From positions 1 through 42,272 of the forward strand of contig JAHBMJ010000706.1 in NCBI GenBank assembly GCA_018398765.1: a DNA stretch of 42,272 nt. The letters run 5' to 3'. This document shows, one piece after another, positions 12,583 through 22,640 of this stretch (its first letter is position 1; the number at the start of each line of letters is the position of its first letter). The position numbers and the translations under genes were made by a program. The notes under the pieces were generated by a model, which saw only the letters and a list, made by a program, of their open reading frames with translations, ran no database searches and was not told where the DNA came from. The stretch comes from Chromera velia (Eukaryota > Sar > Chromeraceae).

Positions 12583-12798
12583 GATCGAACTTACGTAAAG
12601 GAATCAAATTTTAGATCAAACCACATATACATTAGCGTGCAGAACAAATCTTAACATCGTAAAAATCTTATCAGCAATTAAACAAGAAAAATTCGTTTAA
12701 GCTATGCATGGTGGTGTACAGTGGTAGCTTAATTTATAAAAGTGCTAGTAAAAGTGTTACACGTTATTATTAATAACGTTAATATACGTATAATACAC
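12583..12798. other. AT-rich spacer after the SMCHD1-like gene; no gene seen
   Basis: 216 bp of AT-rich DNA between the TAG of the upstream gene and the left LTR. It must hold the 3' end signals of that gene, but no clear AATAAA hexamer close to the stop is evident. The last four bases, ACAC, are the left target-site duplication of the chromovirus. Confidence 0.6.
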
Positions 12799-13703
12799 TG
12801 TCATGTCCAAGGAAAGGCTAGAGGAAAGCTAAAGTATTAAAAATAAACAGGAATAATTTTCTAGAATGATTTCAAAACTTTTAAGAAAGAATAGATAGAA
12901 AGACACTATGTATAATCTTGCACAGGAGGGATCATCAGTTAAATTAATTTCTTATAATTTAAATTAAACGCTAATTTCTTTAAAAACAGAATAAATCAGA
13001 ATATATTACAATACAATACAATACAACACACAATTAAATTAAATAATAATTAAATACAACCAGATGCAACATGTAGTGAGCGCAACATACCAAGTTGAAC
13101 TAGTGGAACACTCATGCAACACTAATGCAACACTTGTGCATACTTATACAACACGTACTAATGTAACACTCATGCAACACTAATGTAACACTATAACATA
13201 TATATGCAACACTACAACAGATATATACAACACTTACGGAATTTTCTGACACTTGCGGAGAATTCCACACTTGCGGAAAATTCTGACATTTGCGGAAAAT
13301 TCCGACTTACGGAAAATTCCGACTTGCGAAGAATTCCGACTGGCGGAAAATTCCGACACATGCAGATTCAGTAACATGCGGAATTTTCCGCACATGCAAA
13401 AAACTAAAACTGGGACAAAAAGTTTGGTAGCACCTCAGTGACAGATTCTGGAGAGTGATTGAATCGACTGTCAAAAAATTCTGTAACTCGTTCATTCAGG
13501 TCTTTAACATTTGAAATCAACTAGAGGAACTCTTAGGACTTAGGTGACTTTGACTAATCAGTGAACTCTGCATCACAAACCTTCAAATACTGTGCAATTT
13601 ATCAATACTTACATCAGTGAATACCGACTTGAACTGGACTCTGCCCTCCTGTCCAAGATTCTGCTCTGCCCGGTCGACAAGAAGTTGACAAGTAGAATGG
13701 AAC
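12799..13703 (+). repeat. 5' LTR of the chromovirus
   Basis: 905 bp, TGTCATGTCC...GAATGGAACA. It matches 28573-29483 along its whole length at roughly 93-94% by hand alignment, with a 10-bp and a 5-bp indel. It contains AT-rich sequence, stretches of repeated ATGCAACAC, then a cluster of GGAAAATTCC palindromes. The internal region starts CGTGGTGACTTGCC; the TGG two bases inside fits a tRNA primer-binding site, but I cannot name the tRNA. Confidence 0.9.
13236..13392 (+). repeat. Palindromic GGAAAATTCC array in the 5' LTR
   Basis: About eight copies of the palindrome GGAAAATTCC or close variants (GGAATTTTC, GGAGAATTCC, GAAGAATTCC), spaced about 17-19 bp, most preceded by ACTTGC or ACTTAC. The same array is in the 3' LTR (about 29015-29170), and three copies stand alone at 25058-25105. 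Possible protein-binding or enhancer repeats; the role is inference. Confidence 0.8.
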
Positions 13704-13754
13704 ACGTGGTGACTTGCCTGTAAGAGTCGACCCTTCTGTTCTGAAGTCAGACAA

Positions 13755-14055
13755 CTAACACTGACCTGACTACAAAGTGCTGCAAGAATCTCAAGCAATC
13801 CAAAGTCGAAGGAGCCCGAGTTGTACACTCTCAGGAAGAGGAACAGAGATAAGCACAGACCTGACCACGAAGTGCTGCAGGAATCTCAAGCAACCCAGAG
13901 TCGGACAAGCCGGACTTGAACAAGAAGAAAACCAGAGATAAACACAGACCTAACCACGAAGTGCTGCAAGAATCTCAAGTAACCCAGAGTCGGACAAGCC
14001 GGACTTGAACAGAAGAGGACCAGAAGCAAAAACGGACCTCACCACGAAGTGCTGC
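13755..14055 (+). repeat. Leader tandem repeat, four copies of about 90 bp
   Basis: Between the 5' LTR and gag, the block ACAGACCTGACCACGAAGTG with CTGCAAGAATCTCAAG and AGTCGGACAAGCCGGACTTG recurs starting near 13759, 13855, 13945 and 14031 (the last truncated). It lies in the presumed untranslated leader. No conserved reading frame runs through it. Confidence 0.75.
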
Positions 14056-14576
14056 TAAAATTTGAAAAAACCTGCAGAAGATTCCCTTCGACAGAAACAG
14101 TAGTTAAACCTGTAGGCAAGATTGAGGAACGGAAGACAACCCCAGTATCAGACGCAGTACTGTACCGATACTCAAGGGACTATTTGATACAGGACCTGAG
14201 AGAGAGAGCACGAGTGATTACAGAAAGGACCTTAGCAAGAAATAGCGCTTTCGCTCAGAGTACAGAAGGATTTGATATTTTCGTGCTAGACCAGTACACT
14301 TACTCTTTCAAAGCCGACAATCGCCTGTCTAAACCGATCATCCAAGCCTTTACTCTGGACACCACACCCCGAGAGAGAGTAATATCAACCTATCATCAAC
14401 ATCTGCCGATGTACGTAGTACCCAAGGATCAATACGTCTGTCCAGTGACTAACTGCGCTGATTGTCATGCAAAAGAAGCCACTGAAGATGCCTTCCGGAA
14501 ACTTAAATGGACAAGCGAAGGCCAAAGCAAAGAAAACAGCAATATCCAAAACAAAAGCAGCAGCAAAAGCAATTAA
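14049..14576 (+). pseudogene. Chromovirus Gag N-terminal part
   Basis: An open stretch of about 175 codons right after the leader repeats, with a basic start and a cysteine cluster CPVTNCADC near residue 135. It ends in a Lys/Ser-rich tail. It overlaps the next open stretch (14507-14926) in another frame, so a frameshift probably split one Gag-like protein. I do not recognise a known Gag fold here; the call rests on position. Confidence 0.5.
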
Positions 14577-14926
14577 AGCCAAAGGCACAGCCTAAAGCAA
14601 AGAGACTTGCAAAGGTAGCAGCAGCAAAACCTAAGATGATCAACAAACAACCTAAAGCAAAAGCCGCCCCAGGGCACGCAATACAAAAGCAGGAGGATGT
14701 GCCTCCGAATGCACCCGAACACGGCAACCCACCTCCAGCAGAGCCACCCAGTCAGATGCAGCAACTAAGGACGCCCGACGTCGAGATGACCGACGGCTGC
14801 AACCCGAATGCCGGTGCTCAGACAGGATCGGAGTCAGCAGGATTGTCGTTGAAAGATGTCGATCTCTCAGTTATACTGGAACTGCAGAAACAAGGGATCG
14901 CATTCAACCTCGATGCTGAAGGTTGA
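14507..14926 (+). pseudogene. Chromovirus Gag basic middle segment
   Basis: About 140 codons rich in Lys, Gln and Ala (repeated QPKAK-type units) and then Pro-rich and acidic sequence. It overlaps the previous piece out of frame and stops at a TGA before the recognisable Gag core. Low complexity prevents a family call. Its composition fits a nucleic-acid-binding or linker part of Gag. Confidence 0.45.
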
Positions 14927-15001
14927 TTGGTTCCTGCACCCCGAGAAGATCAAGGAAGGAAGTTGGGACAAACATAAAACCTCTATTCCAATCAAAGAGA
15001 C

Positions 15002-15435
15002 ATGCCCAAAGTTAAACTTGACCTACATACCTTCTCAGGAGAAAATCGAACCCAAACAAAAGCATACTGGGGACGTCTCTTACGACTGAAGGAGAGAATG
15101 AACTGGCACTTCTTTGATTTCCAAGACATCTACTTCCCTTCTACGTTGATAGGGAAGGCAAAGACTTGGTACAACCAACTACCAATCGAAAGACTGACCG
15201 GAGTTACTACTCCCGCAGAACTGGGCAACCTCTTCCTCAAAGAATACGAACTGACAGAGGCAGACCAAGACTCAGCCGAGGAGAAACTGTTCGTACTGAA
15301 ATAAAAGCTGACCAAATCTATAGACGAGTACACCTGCCGGTATCAAGGTCTCTGCAATGAGTGTAGGAAAGAAATAGATTCACCTCAAGCTAGTGTCCAT
15401 ACATTTCATCAAGCGACTCAGTAATGAGACGGTCA
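15002..15435 (+). pseudogene. Chromovirus Gag core (retrotransposon gag domain)
   Basis: Open from 15002 to a TAA at 15302-15304, then readable beyond it. It has the usual Gypsy Gag core order: a FSGE start, Tyr-Trp helix, an F-D-F and P-S-T-L segment, GKAKTWYNQL, and an E-L-x-x-x-F-x-x-E-Y helix. In the family this domain forms the capsid particle. The TAA, and further stops after 15420, show decay. Confidence 0.75.
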
Positions 15436-15784
15436 GAGTGGCTTTACAAACGAAACACTACTCGTCCTTCTAAGAAGTACTGCTGGACGCCAAGAAATAC
15501 CTATCCGTAGCTCCCAACGTCACTTATCATATATGAGCAGCCATGGCTGAAGAAAAGGAAGACGGATCTCACAGACACCATAGAACCTAACTGACAGAGA
15601 TGGTACATACCAACTTACCACCTTCGCTTCCTGCTCTCCCATCAGCAGCATTCTCTCAGCTCCAACCGCTCAGCTACCGCCATTCGGAGTCTCGCTTCAA
15701 ACGAGAGGGTTGTCAACCACCATCACCTTGAACGAAGTCGAAATCGTAAGTCTAGCAACTCAAATTGCTAATGACAGAGCGTCC

Positions 15785-15904
15785 TGCGAGAAATGTGGAG
15801 GGACACGAGTTCATTCCACGGAAGGATGCAGCCTTTAAAACGATATCGAGTGTACCTCTAGGTGTACCTACTGCTTCCGCAAGGGGCACATTCGGGCCGC
15901 CTGC
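15785..15904 (+). pseudogene. Gag zinc knuckles, one canonical
   Basis: 15863-15904 reads C-x2-C-x4-H-x4-C (CTYCFRKGHIRAAC), the exact retroelement zinc knuckle. 15785-15829 reads C-x2-C-x5-H-x4-C, one residue longer than canonical. A TAA separates the two. They mark the nucleocapsid end of Gag. From about 15,907 to 16,480 no continuous frame is left. Confidence 0.75.
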
Positions 15905-16479
15905 AGGGCTCTAAGAAGAGACTCAGCCAACCAGACAGCACCAGACCGAGAACAAGGACCGTACAGAATTTAGAACGAGGAAAGACCAACCAAGTGGACG
16001 CTCTGGCAGCCCGGTGGCCATATGACCAACCTATGAATGGGATGGGTCCCAGACTCATTAAACTGACCAAGAGACCCCTGTCAGGCCTACAATTCATCCC
16101 ATCGTCACCCCTACACCGTACTGATCTCAGTGGACCGTCAAGAAACAGGATCCCGAACCACCTACGTCCGTTCGTGCCCAGAGCCAACGCTCACTAGAAC
16201 GGACCCCCCAGATCAGGAGCCCCATACAGACTGAACCCGGCCATAGGCTCCAACCAAATCAGACCTCCAATAAGGAATGGGGGGGGGATTCTTCACCAAC
16301 AGAAAAGGTAACGCGATTGCGGAGACGAGGCAGCCGCAATTGATCCATCAGCCCCCTACAAGTGCCTGCACACTGAAAATAGAACAACAGCAAACAGTTT
16401 GATTTAATCCGAAATCATCGGAAAAAGTCCTGCTTGCACATATTGCTCTTTCATCGAGAGGCGTCGGTACCATGATATC

Positions 16480-16865
16480 ATTTATAGATCCATGTTCATT
16501 TGCCTCTTCCGTGCTTTATAACACAGGGGCTGATATCTCGCTAATAAATACACGAGTTTTCAGAAGGCTGCAATAAGCTAGAGCACCCTCAGCTCAAGCT
16601 GCATGAAGTACCACTCTCCATAAAAAGTGAAAGAGGAACTAGTCTTGAGAACCAGGGAGTAATCACTCTCCCAATCTATGTAGGAGGGGAAAGGAAACAC
16701 CAGAGATTCTTTGTCATTCCAACTATTAAGAACAACGTGATCTTGGGGAAAAGTTTTTATGACAAGCACCTGGATGGTATCTCCTTCCAACCAGACAGAA
16801 TGCATCTCAAAACCAACGCAAAGGGGGAATCACTCACTATTCTTCTTTTCCCTATTGCAGAACTG
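16480..16865 (+). pseudogene. Chromovirus aspartic protease, catalytic Asp replaced by Asn
   Basis: At 16511-16540 the frame reads ALYNTGADISLIN-like text. Retropepsins have D-T-G-A-D here, but codon 16520-16522 is AAC, so the active Asp is Asn. The C-terminal protease hallmark is present as NNVILGKSFYDKH at about 16730-16770. This protease would process Gag-Pol; the copy cannot be active. The change GAC to AAC fits the G-to-A pattern seen across the element. Confidence 0.72.
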
Positions 16866-17346
16866 TAACACAATAAAACCTTCCAACCCTTCCCTCTTTT
16901 TTTGTTTCAAAAAGAAGTTGCAAAAAAAGGCTACATTTTTTATATTACACTTACCTTGGCCGACGACTCAAACATCCCAAACGGGTCCTCGGTGTACATT
17001 GAGCCACGGCAACAGTTCAGGGAGTCGTTGCCTGCTGGAATTAGAACGCAGGAGACAGTGTCAACAGTAAAAGAGAGAAGTGTTTATCTAGTACCCATCA
17101 TGAATACCGTAATGAGGCCGAATGACTTCATCTTTTACCCGAACAAAATGATGGCATATGCGTCTGTCTGTGTTGTCGGAAGTCAAGTCACTCCTCCCAG
17201 AATTGCCCAAAATGAGCGATAAAGTGCTGGCCACTCTGTACGAAACATGTGGGGTGGAGGAAAAAGTTGAATACCAGGTATCGTAAGTAGAGATTGGCGG
17301 AGAGAAACAAGAAGGGACACCGGATAGCCAGCTCTCACCCAAAGAA

Positions 17347-18120
17347 GTGGAAGAGGCTCGGCAACACATAAAAGAAACTGTAGGCAAGACAGAGAACTTA
17401 TTGAAGGAAGACTGGGATAGATTAGAACAACTGCTGACCAAGTTTCTCCCCTTGTTTCCAACAAGAACGAATCCAGGGACGCTTGGCAATCAGGAAGCGG
17501 CCATCGAAACCATTTTGGATGAACTTGTGTACGTTTGTCCTCGATCGGTCCCACAGGCCTTAAGAAAAGAAGTAGATGAACAGATTAATCAGTGGCTGGA
17601 AAAAGGAATCATAGAGGAAAGCTTGAGTACATGGAGTGCACCAGTTGTGTACGTAAGAAAGAAAACGGGAGCTTTGCAGCTGTGCATTGATTTCAGGCAA
17701 TTGAATCTAGCGTTGGTCAAGAAAAATTATCCTATGCCTTAAGGAGACGACATAGTCGCCCTTCTGCAAAACCGGACTGTCCACATTGTATTAAATCTCT
17801 CAGAGGCTTTTCTTTAAATAAAAGTGAAAGAGAGCGATCAACAAAAACTGACTTTTGCTTGCTATTGAGGATCATTCAAGTTCTTCAGAGTTCCGTTCGG
17901 GCTCGCTAGTAGTCCCAGCTACCTGCAAGCAATAATGGACACATTGCTGTCGGATCTACTCAACAACTGTTGCTTTTGCTACCTTGATGACTTGCTGATG
18001 TCAAACAAGTTAGAAGAGCAACATTTTAAGGATTTAAGGGCTGTGTTGAAACATTTCAAACGAGTAAGAACGAAAATCAATTTCAAGAAGTCAGAGTAAA
18101 AATGATATATATGGGCCACA
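17347..18120 (+). pseudogene. Chromovirus reverse transcriptase
   Basis: The frame from 17347 has the RT entry region (INQWLEKGIIEES, WSAPVVYVRKK, LCIDFRQLN) and PFGLASSPSYLQ. The active-site motif is YLDD at 17980-17991. It is broken by TAA at 17740, another TAA near 17815 and a TGA near 17866. A one-base loss near 18,095 follows, before the GHTI motif. RT copies element RNA into DNA. Several stops lie where CAA (Gln) or TGG is expected. Confidence 0.85.
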
Positions 18121-19142
18121 CGATCACCTCTGAAGGCATCTTGCCTTCAGCAGAAAAGACAGAATGTATCAGGAATGCAGCCCCTCCCAAAACAGTCAAG
18201 CACGTCTGATCATTCCTCGGGCTGTGTTCGTTTTTCAGGAAGTTTGTGTATCAATTCAGTCACATCAGTGGGCCTCTCTTAGAACTAACCAAGAAGAATG
18301 TAAAATTCATTTGGGAGGAAAGGCACCAACAAGCCTTCGAACGTCTCAAAGAAGTTCTTTGTTCCGCATCAGTGCTCAGTCACCCCTGCTGGGATCGCCC
18401 GTTCATCCTGCGGTGCGATGCGTCAGGGAAGGCACTCAGCGCGATTTTGATACAACAATTAGATGAAGAAAAGGAGCGCGTAATTGCTTATACTTCACGA
18501 AGGCTGACAAACATCGAACAGCAATACTACGTGTCGGAGCAGGAACTTCTGGCAGTGGTGATGGGCTGTCAGAAGTTTAGGCACTGGCTGTACGGGACTG
18601 AATTCATCGTCTACTCTGACCATACGGCTCCGAGTCTGCAGTACGTGATGAAAAGAAAAGAGACGAGCCCTCAACTCTTGAGACTTTCTCTCAAACTCTT
18701 GGTGTACAACTTCCGAATTACCTACGTGAAGGGGAAGAGCAGTGCAGCTGCAGACGTGCTGACGAAAAAACCTTTCGTACACAACTACTATCTCCCTTAT
18801 GAGTCTGACGCAGGGTCAGAAGCCTCTGTGCTAGCCTCTGTGATAGTTGCGGCCAATCAAGCAACTCAAAACAGGGGAAAAAAGAGAAAAACAACTGACC
18901 AACCTGAGCTTTTAGCAGAACACGAACCAAAGAAGTATCCTGTTCCACTCCTCGTTTCGTCTCACGAACCTGCAGACATTATCAAAACACAAGAGGAGGA
19001 CCCAGAACTCATTAACATAAGAAAATTTTTAAAAGAAAAGGCAGTGCTAGAAGGACTCAGCTACAAAGAGAGCATCCGAATTCTTGTCCAAGCACCCCTT
19101 CATGTGCTACAAGCTAGGCTACAAGAAGACATCTTCTTCTAA
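18121..19142 (+). pseudogene. Chromovirus RT connection and RNase H
   Basis: After a TGA at 18207-18209 (where families have Arg in the K-x-V-R-S-F-L-G motif), the frame is open for about 310 codons to 19142. RNase H acidic residues are visible in order: CDASGKALSA, EQELLAVV and SDHTAPSLQ. The region ends with ITYVKGKSSAAADVLTKK, the standard end of Gypsy RNase H. The domain degrades RNA in RNA-DNA hybrids. This is the best preserved piece of pol. Confidence 0.85.
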
Positions 19143-19205
19143 ATTTTACCTCCCGTAAATAAACATGAAAAGGGAGCGCGTTTCCTACTGGCAGTCCCTC
19201 GAAGC

Positions 19206-20525
19206 ATGCAAAAAGACATTCTGAAAGATCACCACACTCACCTGTTGCTGGGTTGTCATCAAGAGATGGAAAGGATGCTGAAATCCCTGTCGACGAAGTA
19301 CTACTGGAACGGCATGTTCACACAGGTACAAAATTTTGTAAGGACCTGCAGAGAATGTCAGAAGAGGAAGAAAGGAAGAGAGGAAAACTAATATGAACCG
19401 CAAGTGCTGAACGACGCTCCTCTTGAATATTGGATCATGAACACGATGGGTCCAATATCGAAAAGCGTATAAAGCAATCGATTTATCCTCATTTTTATCT
19501 GTGTTTCCAGCAAATACTGTGAGTTGGTTGCTCTGCCAGACCAGAAAGCACGCACGGTAACGTGGGCTTTCGTGACCATGATTGTCTCGAGGTATGGGGG
19601 ACCTCTCAAGCTCTGGAGTGATCGAGGTTCGAATTTTCTCATACTGGAGCCCATTATGCAAGCAGTCAGCAACCTGACTGGGTATAAAAGAATCGTCAGT
19701 ACCGCGCATGCTCCTAAAACTCAAGGATGAGCCGAACAAGTTAATCTGGACATAAAGAACTGCATAGCAAAATACATTGACGAAGCAGACAAAGCAAATT
19801 TAATTTAAGCAATGTAGGATCTGTTTCTTTGCTGGGTTCAGCTCAGTCATAACATAACCTACCAGACATCCATTAGTCAGAGCCCCCATGAGATCCTGTA
19901 TGGCAAACCTGCTAATCACCCGATCAAGTTCCTTGATAATCTGCAAGAAGACAAAGAATTCCGACTGCAGGATTACGCAGTTCTTCTGGTGGAAATCCGA
20001 AACAAGAACACTCAGAAACAGAAGTTGTTTCAAGAGGCAGCTATTCAAAAGATGAGAAAGAAATTCTAGTTAAAGAGAAGAAACATTAAACAGATAGAGA
20101 TAAACAATTACATATGGGTCATGAAAAGGGAGCGAGTAAAGGTAAAATTTAGTCAAGGATTGAAACCGAATTATGACGGTCCGTATTCGGTGGTGGACGT
20201 CAAACTATCAAGGGTATTGGCAGTACGCCTTCCAGGGTCACAAGCAAGTCAAGTCGACATGTCAAGAAGGAGAGTGAAACCATTCCTTACATCTGATATC
20301 CGAGAAAGTGAGCGACTTGAGGAGAAGTTTGAACAAAGGCAAATAAATGAGGGTTCAAACGACAGTGTGCAACGCACTGAGGGATCGAGTGAAGACTCCG
20401 ACGGAGAAGAACCTGGAAACAGCGAGGAGGACAACGATCACGCTGCACGCACTTATGAACCATTGGTTCATGTTTTGGTTATGAGCTGCCAAAAATTCAT
20501 TTGTAGGCAAAAAGTCTTCTTTTGA
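19206..20525 (+). pseudogene. Chromovirus integrase with HHCC zinc finger and decayed DDE core
   Basis: 19206-19391 holds the HHCC finger (HHTHLLLGCH ... CRECQ). Next, W-I-M-N-T-M-G-P at 19431-19452 stands where the first catalytic Asp belongs; codon 19440-19442 is AAC (Asn). The second Asp (SDRGSNF) and the Glu (QG-stop-AEQVN, with TGA at about 19728) remain. Stops also occur near 19392, 19470, 19806 and 19815. From 20121 an open tail reads GLKPNYDGPYSVVDV and MSRRRVKPF, the usual post-integrase GPY/F region. Integrase would insert the cDNA; this copy is inactive. Confidence 0.83.
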
Positions 20526-20816
20526 AGGGCAAAAACCCCCCTAAAACCACCTTGAAAACCACGCTAAAACCCCCTTTAAAAACCATAAAATTCACATTTC
20601 AAAGACGTTCTACCAAAAATTCAAGAATGCATGCAGTGGGACAACGACTTCCCTGAACCTAACTACCACTTGAAAGTTTAGGCCGCATTTTTGGATAAGC
20701 TTGAAAGTCTGCGCCGCAGACGCAGATCATTTATGGTGTTTTGAAAACCAAAGCCGTATATCTGGACGATGTCTTGACCGTCTACGCCGCAGGTGTGGAT
20801 AGTCTCTTAAAAAAAG
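20526..20816. other. Decayed linker between integrase tail and chromodomain
   Basis: Contains short repeats of AAAACCNCCTT-like text (20530-20590) and GCCGCAGAC motifs (20700-20810). No frame stays open. It probably represents decayed coding linker. Confidence 0.4.
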
Positions 20817-21271
20817 ATGCCGCAGATAGAGATGATCTTGATTATATTTTTTCAAGTGGTACTTAGGTTTAGGGAGGTTGCGACAACGATTCCGATGAGG
20901 GAGCACCCCAGCTGCAGGGAAAAAGAAAGAAGCGGAAAGGCAACCAACATGAGAATGCCTCGAACGAGAAACGAAGAAAACAGAACGACAGCGGAGACAA
21001 AAGAATGCTGGGGAAACGAGAAAGAAGAAATGACAAAAATGACGAATCAAAACAAAAGAGGGCAACTATAGTGGAGGAGCAAGCACTACAGCAAGCAGAA
21101 CAAGATAACAAAAAGGAATATGTGCATAGTTGAGGAAGTTTGTGGGAGACGAACCTAGAACGGGGAGACGGAGTATTTGCTCAAATACAAAGGATACGAC
21201 GGGCTTTATTTCACACCCAAAAAGGACATGGACTGTCCAAAATTAGTAGTAAAGTTCCTAAAAAGTTAAGG
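20817..21271 (+). pseudogene. C-terminal chromodomain of the chromovirus Pol
   Basis: One frame runs 20817-21271 with TAG at 21069 and 21156. Its end reads IVEEVCGRR, then EYLLKYKGYDG, then TPKKDMDCPKLVVKFL. This matches the chromodomain pattern V-E-x-I-x-x-x-R ... YLVKWKGY ... W-E-P-x-x-x-L-x-C-x-x-L-I-x-x-F. The Trp of KWKGY is Tyr here, and the Trp of TWEP is Phe or absent. In the family this domain binds methylated histone H3 and directs integration to heterochromatin. It defines the element as a chromovirus. Confidence 0.78.
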
Positions 21272-21540
21272 AAAAGAATGTCGGACAGATAAAAGGTTAG
21301 AAAGGTGGAACGCAAGGACAAGACTGACCTCTAGTTCTGTCTAAATGAAGAACAAGAGGCTAATCATCGTACAAAGTACCTGCAAACAAAAGTCGCCAGA
21401 AGGAAAAAGGGGAACAATTTATGAAAACAGACTCAACCAAAAGGCCGCACAGCGCTTGGAACTGAACCTGTGCTAAGTCAAACACCAATCAGACATTGGA
21501 GAGTTCCAAAAATATACAGTGAGATGCAATTGATGGTTGC

Positions 21541-22640
21541 TAGGATGGTTGAAGGACTGGAGATAAAGAAAGAGACGGTTGAAAGCACGAACAGAGCGTA
21601 CAAAGTTTGGAGGTGAAGAAGGAGACGGCCGAACACACGAACAGAGCGTGCAAAGTTTGGAGGTGAAGAAGGAGACGGCCGAACATGCGAACAGAGCGTG
21701 CGAAGTTTGGAGGTGAAGAAGGAGACGGCTGAACACGCGAACAGAGCGTGGGAAGTTTAGAGGTGAAGAAGGAGACGGCTAAACACGCGAACAGACGGCG
21801 AACAGAGCATACAAAGTCTGGAGGTAAAGGAAGAGATGGCTGAACACGTGAACAGAGCGTGCGAAGTCTGGAGGTGAAGGAGGAGACGGCTGAACACACG
21901 AACAGAGCGTGCAAAGTTTGGAGGTGAAGAAGGAGACGGCCGAACATGCGAACAGAGCGTGCGAAGTTTGGAGGTGAAGAAGGAGACGGCTGAACACGCG
22001 AACAGAGCGTGGGAAGTTTAGAGGTGAAGAAGGAGACGGCTGAACACGCGAACAGACGGCGAACAGAGCATACAAAGTCTGGAGGTAAAGGAAGAGATGG
22101 CTGAACACGTGAACAGAGCGTGCGAAGTCTGGAGGTGAAGGAGGAGACGGCTGAACATGCAAACAGAGTGCGGAAGTCTGGAGGTGAAGGAGGAGACGGC
22201 TGAACACGCGAACAAAGCATGGGAAGTTTGGAAGTGAAGAAGGAGACGGCTGAACATGCGAACAGAGCGTGCGAAATCTGGAGGTGAAGGAGAAGATGGC
22301 TGAATATGTGTACACAGCATGGGAAGTCTGGAGGTGAAGGAGGAGACGGCTGAACACGCAAACAGAGCGTGGGAAGTCTGAAGGTGAAGGAAGAGACGGC
22401 TAAACATGCGAACACAGCGTGGGAAGTCTGGAAGTGAAGAAAGAGACGGCTGAACACATGAACAGAGTGTGGGAAGTCTGGAGGTGAAGAAGGAGACGGC
22501 TGAAACACGCGAACACAGCGTGGGAAGTCTAGGGGTGAAGGAGGGGACGGTTGAACGTTCAGCCAGAGCGTTGAAAGTCTGAAAGGAAGGAGAAAACGGC
22601 TGAACGCACAAACAGAGCGTTGGGAGCACGAAGGTAGAAA
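21541..22640. repeat. 50-bp minisatellite, about 22 copies, with a 261-bp higher-order duplication
   Basis: The unit GAACAGAGCGTGCGAAGTTT then GGAGGTGAAGAAGGAGACGG and CTGAACACGC repeats every 50 bp with point differences. A variant block (ACAGACGGCGAACAGAGCAT) occurs at about 21791 and again at about 22052, showing a 261-bp segmental duplication inside the array. The + strand is purine-rich. The minus strand is open in three frames only because the unit lacks stops. Neighbours 21272-21540 show no gene. Confidence 0.9.

Noticed and set aside
15862-16197. Open frame of 111 codons over the Gag zinc-knuckle region
   Set aside because: It is out of frame with the canonical CX2CX4HX4C knuckle at 15863-15904, so it is a shadow frame.
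19610-19640. GAGGTTCGAATTTT resembling a tRNA T-arm
   Set aside because: It lies in the integrase SDRGSNF coding motif, and no cloverleaf can be formed around it.
21541-22640. CRISPR-like array of 50-bp repeats
   Set aside because: No unique spacers: the whole unit repeats. The context is a eukaryotic retrotransposon.
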